Shown here: one piece after another, positions 1-5,808 of the stretch
How the letters are laid out: every line of letters begins with the position of its first letter
How positions within the stretch are numbered: the first letter of the stretch is position 1
NCBI GenBank assembly: GCA_946481475.1
Contig: CAMLOB010000202.1
Coordinates: 1-6,961 of the forward strand
Direction of reading: 5' to 3'
Source: an uncultured Chlorobiota bacterium
GTDB taxonomy: Bacteria; Bacteroidota; Kapaibacteriia; OLB7
Length of the DNA: 6,961 nucleotides
Position numbers and translations under genes: made by a program
Notes under the pieces: model-generated
Seen by the model: only the letters and a program-made list of their open reading frames with translations
What the model was told of the DNA's origin: nothing
The model's database searches: none

Positions 1-23
1 GCTCACAGCTACCCCTTCACATC

Positions 24-2549
24 TCAGCTCTCGCCGCCGGTCGGCGTCTCGATAACGATCTGCACCGTACGGTTGTAGAAACGTCCTTCCGGCAGGTCGT
101 TGCTGAACAACGGCTGCGTCTCACCGACACCCTCGGTGTTCAGCGATGCGATCTTGCTGGCGGAAACGTTCCGTTTGATGCCTTTATCAACGGTTCCGGC
201 GCGATCCTGCGAGAGCTTCAGGTTACGATCCTCAAGACCGACAATGTCGGTATATCCCGTCACCTTGATCTGCGCACCCTGGCGAATGTCTTCGTAGACG
301 TAGGTCTTCAGAATCCGCGCGTTCAAAGGCCCTTCTTCGTTACTGTCGAACTTGAAGAGCACCAGCGAATAACGGTCGATCGTCTTGTCGACAAGGCGCT
401 CGCGTCGCTTCACTTCGTTGGTGATGATCGTCACCGGAATCTCCACCTCGTTCGAGCGGCACTCCCGTCCGTCCTTGCTGTAGACGACCATCTGGGCAGT
501 GTACGGCGTCTCGTCGTCGGCGATCTGCATTTCCGGATCGGCGTTCTTGTACCAGTTGTACTCCGGCGAGGTCGGATCGGTCGTTCCGATATCGGTCATC
601 GTATGCCAGTTCGGGTCTCCCTTGCGGCGAATCTCGATCGCGCGCCGGGCCACAAGCTGGTCGGCGATGCCGTTCTTCATCTGGAAGGTCATCGCATCCG
701 GCGAGTGGAAGCGGCGAATCTCCTTGACGAAGATCGGTCGCATGATCTCCCAGTCTTCGCTCCGGATCTCGGCGCGACGGTTTTCAACCAGGCCGAGCGG
801 ATCGGTCGGGTTCGATCTCTCCGGCGGGAAGCCGTCGTTCGGCCGCTTGATATCAAGTAGTTCGATACGGCTCGGGTCGATCTGCCAGATCTCGGTCAGA
901 TACTTGTAGACAACGTCCCGACGTTTCTGGGATACTTCCGGATTCTCGCCGGGCTGATCAGGTGCACGGGGTCCGGTCGAGTTATATCCGCCCAAAGTGA
1001 TCTTGGTGTTCGGATATTCCTTCATCCGGAAACCGATGATATTCAGCAGGTGATAGTACTTCTGAAGCGTACCACCCGGGATCGTCGTGTCGGTGAAGCC
1101 GCGGGTCTGATCCGGACTTCTGAAGAGCTTGTAGCGGTTGGGAATTTCCGCACTCCCCGAATCGAAGAAGACATAGGTGAGCAGCGGATAAATCTCCTTC
1201 ACCTGAATCTCCTCGATCACCAGTCCCTTGAAGTTCCGGTACCGAGCCGGAGCGGTCTCCGGCAGACTGGCGATGTAGTCCGACTGCGGAGCATCCCATG
1301 CCAGTTCCGGCGTCTCGCCCAGCGGGAAGTCGCGGCGAATCTCGCGATACTCGCGCGAAGCCGGTACGTCGATTGTGGCGGTCACCTCGCCGTAGCCCGG
1401 CACGTTGCCGGCGGCGGCGATCGTGAACGCTTCATCCTGTCCTACGTCCATCACAAAGGAATACTCGCCGGTGGCGGAATTTGTCTTTGCCGTGTGGACG
1501 ACTTCTCCGGTCGTGGTGTTGGTGAATGTCAGTTCTCCTTCCAGATTACCGTCGGTACAGACATCGTAGACGCGACCGGCGATCAGGACGGTGACCGTTC
1601 GCGGCGGCAGCAGACCCATGTAGACGTCAAGCGTTCCCTCGTTCCCCACGTCGGCCCGCTCCGATGCGAAATAGACGACGTCGCCGGCGGCCGGAAGCGT
1701 GATGAAGCGTTCATCCTGCGACGTGTTGAACGGCTTGCCCAGGTTCTCCGGCGTGCTCCACGTTCCGTCATCCTGCAAGCGGCTGACGAAGAAGTCCAGC
1801 TTGCCGAAACCGCCATGACCGGCCGAAGCGAAGTAGAGGACCTTGCCGCCGGGGAAGATAAACGGGCTGTCTTCACGCTTCTTCGTGTTGATCGGCTCTC
1901 CCATGTTGACCGGCTCCGACCAGCGGCCGTCCGACTGCAGACGTGAGATATAGATGTCTGCGTCGTCGGATCCTCCCATTGCGCCGGGACGGTTGGAGAT
2001 AAAGTAGAGAGTCTTGCCGTCGGAGGAGATCGAAGGCTGGGAATCCCAGTCCGACGAATTGATCTCCCGCAGGTTCCGAACGTTGATCCATTCGGTTCCG
2101 TCAAGTTCGGCTTCGTATATGTCGCAGTCTCCCAGACCGTCGTCGCGGTTACACGCGGTGAAGTAGATCACCTGTCCGTCGGCCGAGATCGAGGCGACGC
2201 CTTCGTTCAGCGTTGTATTGACCGGTGCGCCGAGGTTTGTCGGCGTGTTGAAGATCGTGTCGAGACGATCTCCCTTTGTCGTCACCCAGAAATCGTGACC
2301 CCCGACGCTCCCCGGAGCATTCCGGTTCGATACGAAATAGAGTGTCTTGCCATCGGCTGTGATGGTCGGTGCGTATTCAAGGTCGGGCGTATTGATGATG
2401 GGGCCGAGATTGCGGATGATAAATTCCTGCATGTCGCCCTCCTCGCCGCCGGTACTTCCCGGAGGTTGGGCAAGCAGAGGGGTAAAGCCAATGCTCGTGA
2501 GGAGCGCCGCAAATGCGGCCAAGAGCGTGGTGTGGAGTTTTCCCTTCAT
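24..2549 (-). CDS. Secreted PD40 propeller / OmpA-domain protein, PorE-like
   Basis: This is an 841-residue envelope protein, probably periplasmic and bound to peptidoglycan. Residues 1-28 form a type I signal peptide without a lipobox cysteine. Five PD40 blades follow at about 58-91, 113-147, 168-202, 225-256 and 277-311. Each has an 'ADGKTLYF'-like strand, and they are spaced by 'NLG.P.NT' linkers. Cys133 and Cys142 in blade 2 may pair. A carboxypeptidase-regulatory-like beta domain spans about 322-410. A first OmpA-like domain (455-595) keeps 'SQKRRDVV' and 'ENRRAEI' but lacks the usual Asp. A linker with a possible beta fold covers 600-715. A second OmpA domain (725-835) has 'GYTDIVG' and 'LSQDRAGTV', the Asp and Arg that bind diaminopimelate in the family. 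The order of domains resembles PorE of the type IX secretion system, but the TPR and lipid anchor are missing, so that role is an inference. The ATG is preceded by AAAGGAG at 2561-2567, 11 bases upstream. The propeller is paralogous to that of the next gene upstream. Confidence 0.94.
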   Translation of the reverse strand: MKGKLHTTLLAAFAALLTSIGFTPLLAQPPGSTGGEEGDMQEFIIRNLGPIINTPDLEYAPTITADGKTLYFVSNRNAPGSVGGHDFWVTTKGDRLDTIFNTPTNLGAPVNTTLNEGVASISADGQVIYFTACNRDDGLGDCDIYEAELDGTEWINVRNLREINSSDWDSQPSISSDGKTLYFISNRPGAMGGSDDADIYISRLQSDGRWSEPVNMGEPINTKKREDSPFIFPGGKVLYFASAGHGGFGKLDFFVSRLQDDGTWSTPENLGKPFNTSQDERFITLPAAGDVVYFASERADVGNEGTLDVYMGLLPPRTVTVLIAGRVYDVCTDGNLEGELTFTNTTTGEVVHTAKTNSATGEYSFVMDVGQDEAFTIAAAGNVPGYGEVTATIDVPASREYREIRRDFPLGETPELAWDAPQSDYIASLPETAPARYRNFKGLVIEEIQVKEIYPLLTYVFFDSGSAEIPNRYKLFRSPDQTRGFTDTTIPGGTLQKYYHLLNIIGFRMKEYPNTKITLGGYNSTGPRAPDQPGENPEVSQKRRDVVYKYLTEIWQIDPSRIELLDIKRPNDGFPPERSNPTDPLGLVENRRAEIRSEDWEIMRPIFVKEIRRFHSPDAMTFQMKNGIADQLVARRAIEIRRKGDPNWHTMTDIGTTDPTSPEYNWYKNADPEMQIADDETPYTAQMVVYSKDGRECRSNEVEIPVTIITNEVKRRERLVDKTIDRYSLVLFKFDSNEEGPLNARILKTYVYEDIRQGAQIKVTGYTDIVGLEDRNLKLSQDRAGTVDKGIKRNVSASKIASLNTEGVGETQPLFSNDLPEGRFYNRTVQIVIETPTGGES

Positions 2550-2560
2550 TGTTCAGTCTG

Positions 2561-2567
2561 CTCCTTT
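2561..2567 (-). promoter_or_regulatory. Shine-Dalgarno of the OmpA/PD40 gene
   Basis: The minus strand reads AAAGGAG, 11 bases before the ATG at 2549. It is a strong match in an otherwise weakly purine-rich leader and supports this start over any downstream Met. Confidence 0.7.
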
Positions 2568-2667
2568 TTGTGAGTAGTAAAGAGTCGCTATGTCTGCGAT
2601 AAATACTTGTCGTTTTGTTTGCGGATATTCATCCGGGACAGGGGGGCGGGTTGTTCAATGGGGGCGG

Positions 2668-2696
2668 AATATAGCAGAGATAATTTGAATTCGTAA
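2668..2696 (-). promoter_or_regulatory. Candidate promoter of the OmpA/PD40 gene
   Basis: On the minus strand, TTACGA (2691-2696) and TATATT (2668-2673) are separated by 17 bases. The -10 matches a sigma-70 consensus at 5 of 6 positions and the -35 at only 3 of 6. It lies downstream of the hairpin that follows the preceding gene and would give a leader of about 110 bases. Eight-base inverted-repeat arms (TCAATGGG / CCCATTGA, 2655-2662 and 2699-2706) flank it and could be an operator. Seen by eye only. In the Bacteroidota proper the promoter consensus differs, so this call is weak. Confidence 0.3.
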
Positions 2697-2707
2697 CACC
2701 CATTGAC

Positions 2708-2728
2708 GAAAAGTTCGTTGCAACGAAC
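2708..2728 (-). terminator. Candidate intrinsic terminator after the propeller membrane-protein gene
   Basis: The perfect 16-base palindrome GTTCGTTGCAACGAAC (2713-2728) can fold into a 6-bp stem with a TGCA loop. On the minus strand it is followed directly by TTTT, and it begins 22 bases past the TGA of the preceding gene. The stem is short and the T run only four long, so termination may be partial. The palindrome could instead be a protein-binding site. Confidence 0.45.
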
Positions 2729-2749
2729 GGAATTTTCTTCGGGAACGGA

Positions 2750-4783
2750 TCAATCTTCCCTCTTTTTCGGTGAAATTTTTCCCTGATGCAGAGGCAGCAA
2801 TGCGGTCGATTCCCCGAGACGGGCCAGATAGATTCCTTCAGGGGCATTTGCCAGATTGATTCTCTCCCGGGTTCCGGCCGAAAGGTTGTGCTGCAACAGG
2901 ACATTCCCCCAGACATCAAGCACCGTCAGTTCTCCTTCCTGCTGTTCGGAGCTTTCAACGGTAAATTCTCCACGAATATCGGAGGGAGAGACTGCCAGTC
3001 TTGGGGCATAGTCCGAAAGCTCTTTTGAGGCACTGGTAGCGGAACTGTTCAGAAAGATCTTGCATCGATACTCCAGATAGGTATCGGTCGGTTCCAGCAC
3101 GATCCGGGTCCGGAACTCGCCGAGGGAATCATTGAAGCCGTAGACATCGATAAGGCGCCGCGATGTATTCTTGCCGAGGACAAGGGAGAACTCTTCGGTT
3201 CCGGCGTTGGTTCCGGCATAGGAGATGATCTCCCCTGATCGCGCATCGACAAACAGAAGATCGGCGTGATATAAAGCCTGTGTCTCCCTGTCCACCACGT
3301 TCCCCTTGATGACAATCGAGGTGGATCGCGTCTGTTTCCGGGCCATGTAAAGATCAAGCTTTTCGCTCTCTCCCTTTGTGAAGTAGATCACGTCTTCGGC
3401 CGCCGGAACAGTGATAAAACGTTCATCGTTGGATGTGTTGAACTCCGGACCGAGATTGACCGGTTGTTCCCACGCCGCTTCATCGGTAAGCCGGGAGACG
3501 AAGAAGTCAAATCCCCCATACCCTTTATGCCCTTGCGAACTGAAGTAGAGGGCGTTGCCGGCCGGAACGATAAACGGGCTGTCCTCTTTCTTTTTCGTGT
3601 TGATGGGACGGCCGAGATTCTTCGGTCGGGACCAGGTGCCGTCAGCCTGTTTGTAGGAGACATAGATATCGGTGTCCTCGTTCCCTCCGATGGCTCCGGG
3701 ACGATTCGAAACGAAGAAGAGGGAACGACCGTCCGAGGAGACCGTCGGCTGTGCTTCCCAGTCACCGGTGTTTACCTCCCGGACGTTTCTGACTTCCACC
3801 CAGCCGACCTCTTCCAGTCGTGCCTCATAGATATCGCAATCTCCGAGTCCGTCCGGACGGCTGCAGGCCGTGAAATACATTGTCTGTCCGTCGGCGGAGA
3901 TGGTGGCCCCCCCCTCGTTTCTGGAGGAGTTGATGGAACTGCCGAGGTTGCTCGGTGTGCTGAATTCAAGTCCGTCCCGCTCCTCTTTTTCAGCAACCCA
4001 GAAGTCATGTCCTCCCAGACCATGTTCTCTGTTCGAGACAAAATAGAGTGTCCGTCCGTCGGCTGTGACCATGGGGTTATAATCGTCGAAGTAGGAATTG
4101 ATCGAGGCCAGTTTCATGACCACGATCTTTTCCTGCACTTGACCTTTCCCGGTTTCCGGCAAAGGATTGAGTTCCGATGTTGCGCGGATATAGCCGGGTG
4201 AGACGGGTTCCGGGACCGATTCTGCGGCCGGAATCAGCATATCCTGCAGTTCGCTGAGCGGCATATCCTGCAGGCTCGAAGAAGATTGCTCATCCGGTGT
4301 CTTGATGACCGGCGGTATGGTGGAAGGGATATGTACCTGATCCGCTTCCTTGTTAGTGCTACCGGTTGGCTCTGATTCTCTTCCTGAGTTCAACGGACCT
4401 TCCGATTCCGTCGGCCGGACTGCCGTGCTCTGTCTTTCCGCTGCCGACCCGGCTTCGTGCAACGGAATACCTGTGCTCTGTATCCCGTTCAGCGAAGAAA
4501 TCCTTTCGCCGGGTTGTGGAGCGCGTTCTCCCCGAGTCATTGCGATGTTCTCGGCCTGCACAGTCTCGCGAGGGGTCTCATCCCTGGGCGTCAGGAAGAA
4601 AAGAGCAAGAACGACCGAACCGACCAGTGCGGTTCCCGCGATTCCCTGGATTCTTTTCCTTCCCGTTCTCTCAGCTGTTCGCCGTCGGCTGATGATCTCC
4701 GCCGCCTCTTCAGAAGCAATCAGTGAAGGTTGCTGACGCACTTGATCAAAGTACCGATTCAGGATGTCTTTGTGGTTCTTCAT
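2750..4783 (-). CDS. Membrane-anchored PD40 propeller protein, putative anti-sigma/sensor with T9SS-like C-terminal domain
   Basis: This 677-residue protein sits directly downstream of an ECF sigma gene, the usual place for an anti-sigma factor. Residues 1-43 are a charged cytoplasmic segment of a type common next to Bacteroidota sigma factors ('RQQPSLIASEEAAEII'). Residues 45-65 form one transmembrane helix, and about 66-230 a Ser/Glu/Pro-rich flexible linker. Five PD40 blades lie at about 235-263, 288-321, 342-376, 399-430 and 451-481, with a Cys307/Cys316 pair in blade 2. A carboxypeptidase-regulatory-like domain spans about 488-580. The C-terminus (597-663) matches the pattern of the type IX secretion sorting domain: 'GEFTVESS', then 'GELTVLDVWGNVLLQ', then 'APEGIYLARL'. 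Blades 2-3 are 66% identical (58 of 88) to the downstream OmpA-domain protein. I chose the ATG at 4783; an in-frame TTG at 4810 would add nine residues, and neither start has a good Shine-Dalgarno. The anti-sigma role comes from position and topology, since no classical anti-sigma zinc motif is visible. It could instead be a structural envelope protein. Confidence 0.92.
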   Translation of the reverse strand: MKNHKDILNRYFDQVRQQPSLIASEEAAEIISRRRTAERTGRKRIQGIAGTALVGSVVLALFFLTPRDETPRETVQAENIAMTRGERAPQPGERISSLNGIQSTGIPLHEAGSAAERQSTAVRPTESEGPLNSGRESEPTGSTNKEADQVHIPSTIPPVIKTPDEQSSSSLQDMPLSELQDMLIPAAESVPEPVSPGYIRATSELNPLPETGKGQVQEKIVVMKLASINSYFDDYNPMVTADGRTLYFVSNREHGLGGHDFWVAEKEERDGLEFSTPSNLGSSINSSRNEGGATISADGQTMYFTACSRPDGLGDCDIYEARLEEVGWVEVRNVREVNTGDWEAQPTVSSDGRSLFFVSNRPGAIGGNEDTDIYVSYKQADGTWSRPKNLGRPINTKKKEDSPFIVPAGNALYFSSQGHKGYGGFDFFVSRLTDEAAWEQPVNLGPEFNTSNDERFITVPAAEDVIYFTKGESEKLDLYMARKQTRSTSIVIKGNVVDRETQALYHADLLFVDARSGEIISYAGTNAGTEEFSLVLGKNTSRRLIDVYGFNDSLGEFRTRIVLEPTDTYLEYRCKIFLNSSATSASKELSDYAPRLAVSPSDIRGEFTVESSEQQEGELTVLDVWGNVLLQHNLSAGTRERINLANAPEGIYLARLGESTALLPLHQGKISPKKRED
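4237..4273 (-). repeat. Short tandem in-frame repeat in the periplasmic linker
   Basis: The 13-mer GCATATCCTGCAG occurs at 4237-4249 and again at 4261-4273, a 24-base period. On the coding strand this gives two 8-residue units starting 'LQDM' (LQDMPLSE then LQDMLIPA). It lies in the low-complexity linker between the transmembrane helix and the propeller and looks like local slippage or duplication. Confidence 0.6.
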
Positions 4784-4924
4784 AACGTCTTGATTCCGCT
4801 GTGGCTTCAATACAACCGTGCCGGTTCCGGCAATGCGATGGAGACTTCACGCAGCCGCAACCGGACGGAGAAATTTCTGTCGGTCTGCCGCGGCAACGGC
4901 TGCAATTCTCTGATCTGAAATCTC
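4784..4924 (-). other. Structured intergenic region between sigma and partner gene
   Basis: No gene lies in these 141 bases. On the minus strand GCAGCCG (4897-4903) pairs with CGGCTGC (4851-4857), and CCG with CGG further in. The loop contains the palindrome AGAAATTTCT (4869-4878), and the left arm runs into TGCCGCGGCA (4886-4895). A nested hairpin in the message is therefore possible. There is no T run after it, so it is not an obvious terminator. It could tune how much partner protein is made relative to sigma. Confidence 0.45.
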
Positions 4925-5512
4925 TTACGTGGAGAACAGTGTGTTGCGGGAAGAAGGAAGGTCCGTTTTCGTCATGATCTCCCGGCCAAGTGAAATCTGT
5001 CCGGATTTCGCTTCTGCTCCGGTTCCCAGAAGCTCGGCGAGTCGTTCGCGGCCTCTTGAAATACGTGACTTGACGGCAGAGAGAGATGCTTTCTGCACTT
5101 CGGCAACTTCTTTCAGCGACAGCCCGGTAAGCTCGAAGAGAATGACGGCTTCCCGCTGCACATCGGGAAGCTCGGCAAGCGCTTCGTAGAGCGCGCGAAC
5201 GTCAGCCCCGATCCAGACAGGAGTTCCGCTCACAGCGATGTTCTGTGCGGCCTGCTCGTCATACTCGCCAAAGAACCGTTCACGGCGTCGGCGACGGTGA
5301 TACGTTCGCCGGGCTATTGTGAAAAGAAAGCTGAGAAACGCTTCTTCTTCCCGTAGGGAATCGAATCGTTCCCATGCTGCGAGAATTACATCACTCATCA
5401 GATCCTTTCCCCCCTCTGCGTCCTGGGTCATGGCCAGACAGAAACGCGACAGGTCCTCGAGCCGAGGCTCGAGAAGAGCAAGAAATTTTTCCTGTCGTCG
5501 ATTCCGTTTCAT
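4925..5512 (-). CDS. ECF-type RNA polymerase sigma factor
   Basis: This 195-residue protein is a typical two-domain extracytoplasmic-function sigma factor, which directs RNA polymerase to a small set of promoters. Region 2 spans about 13-80, with 'KDLMSDVILAAWERF' and 'FLSFLFTIARRTYHRRRRR', the core-binding and -10-recognising helices. Region 4 spans about 105-160, with 'ALAELPDVQREAVILFEL' and the helix-turn-helix 'LSLKEVAEVQ' then 'AVKSRISRGRERL', which binds the -35 element. Residues 161-195 are a short tail of no recognisable fold. The length is normal for the class. The ATG has AAGGA six bases upstream. The next gene, 141 bases downstream on the same strand, encodes a single-pass membrane protein that is likely its regulator. 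Which genes it controls cannot be read from the window; T9SS or envelope genes are a guess from the neighbours. Confidence 0.95.
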   Translation of the reverse strand: MKRNRRQEKFLALLEPRLEDLSRFCLAMTQDAEGGKDLMSDVILAAWERFDSLREEEAFLSFLFTIARRTYHRRRRRERFFGEYDEQAAQNIAVSGTPVWIGADVRALYEALAELPDVQREAVILFELTGLSLKEVAEVQKASLSAVKSRISRGRERLAELLGTGAEAKSGQISLGREIMTKTDLPSSRNTLFST

Positions 5513-5518
5513 GATCGG

Positions 5519-5524
5519 TCCTTC
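5519..5524 (-). promoter_or_regulatory. Shine-Dalgarno of the sigma factor gene
   Basis: The minus strand reads GAAGGA, ending six bases before the ATG at 5512. Good spacing supports this start. Confidence 0.7.
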
Positions 5525-5570
5525 GTTTCTGCTGCCCTCCAGCTCCCGTTTCAGAGGTGGAGCAGCGGAG

Positions 5571-5616
5571 GAAAAAGTTGCAGGGGCATAAAGAAAAGTT
5601 TACAGAAGACTTTGCA
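5571..5616 (-). repeat. Three near-identical 12-bp elements upstream of the sigma gene
   Basis: On the plus strand, GAAAAAGTTGCA (5571-5582), GAAAAGTTTACA (5593-5604) and GAAGACTTTGCA (5605-5616) are three variants of one element, all in the same orientation and offset by 22 and 12 bases. The outer two extend into the shared 9-mer TTGCAGGGG (5578-5586 and 5612-5620, 34 bases apart). They lie 59-104 bases upstream of the sigma start, where a promoter or operator is expected. I could not place a convincing -35/-10 pair here. A binding-site array for a regulator is an inference. Confidence 0.4.
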
Positions 5617-5697
5617 GGGGATAGATAGTACGGAGGGAATGGACAGCTCCCCGAAATCACAAGAGGTATGTATGCGCCGAAACTTCCGGAGATGACA

Positions 5698-5732
5698 AGG
5701 GGGACGGTCCTGCTCGGATGATCCGTCCCCCT
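5698..5732 (-). terminator. GC-rich stem-loop after the DUF1573 gene
   Basis: AGGGGGACGG (5698-5707) and CCGTCCCCCT (5723-5732) form a perfect 10-bp stem with a 15-base loop. It lies 77 bases downstream of the DUF1573 stop and 186 upstream of the sigma start. On the minus strand the stem is followed by TTGTCATC, not a clean T run, so it is either an imperfect terminator or a structural or processing element separating the two units. Confidence 0.4.
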
Positions 5733-5742
5733 CTTCCTGTCC

Positions 5743-5772
5743 CGGTATCCCGTAATGATACCGTAATCATTA
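5743..5772 (-). repeat. Two overlapping inverted repeats (alternative hairpins)
   Basis: CGGTATC / GATACCG (5743-5749 and 5757-5763, loop 7) overlaps TAATGAT / ATCATTA (5753-5759 and 5766-5772, loop 6). The right arm of the first shares bases with the left arm of the second, so both cannot form at once. The heptamer CCGTAAT is also directly repeated, 11 bases apart (5750 and 5761). The pair begins 37 bases beyond the DUF1573 stop codon and could be a 3'-end RNA structure or an operator. Confidence 0.45.
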
Positions 5773-5808
5773 GCACAACTGCCCGGTCTCTTTCCTGCCG
5801 GTTTTTTA

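Noticed and set aside
1050..1946. 298-codon open frame on the plus strand inside the OmpA/PD40 gene
   Set aside because: It is antisense to a gene with clear domains, its translation has no recognisable motif or signal peptide, and long antisense frames are expected in GC-richer coding sequence.
2629..2919. 96-codon minus-strand frame across the end of the propeller membrane-protein gene
   Set aside because: Most of it is a shifted reading of the sorting-like domain, and the remainder translates the C-rich gap into Pro runs.
3464..4201. 245-codon open frame on the plus strand inside the propeller membrane-protein gene
   Set aside because: It is antisense to the five-blade propeller and has no domain resemblance. 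The equivalent antisense region of the paralogous gene is open too, which reflects shared codon patterns and not a gene.
5391..5660. 89-codon minus-strand open frame overlapping the start of the sigma gene
   Set aside because: It overlaps 122 bases of a well supported sigma factor in another frame, and its translation is low-complexity without motifs.
5780..5808. Plus-strand hairpin-like string followed by a T6 run (CCGG ... CCGG then TTTTTT)
   Set aside because: Only a 4-bp self-complementary pairing is possible, and there is no plus-strand gene for it to terminate.
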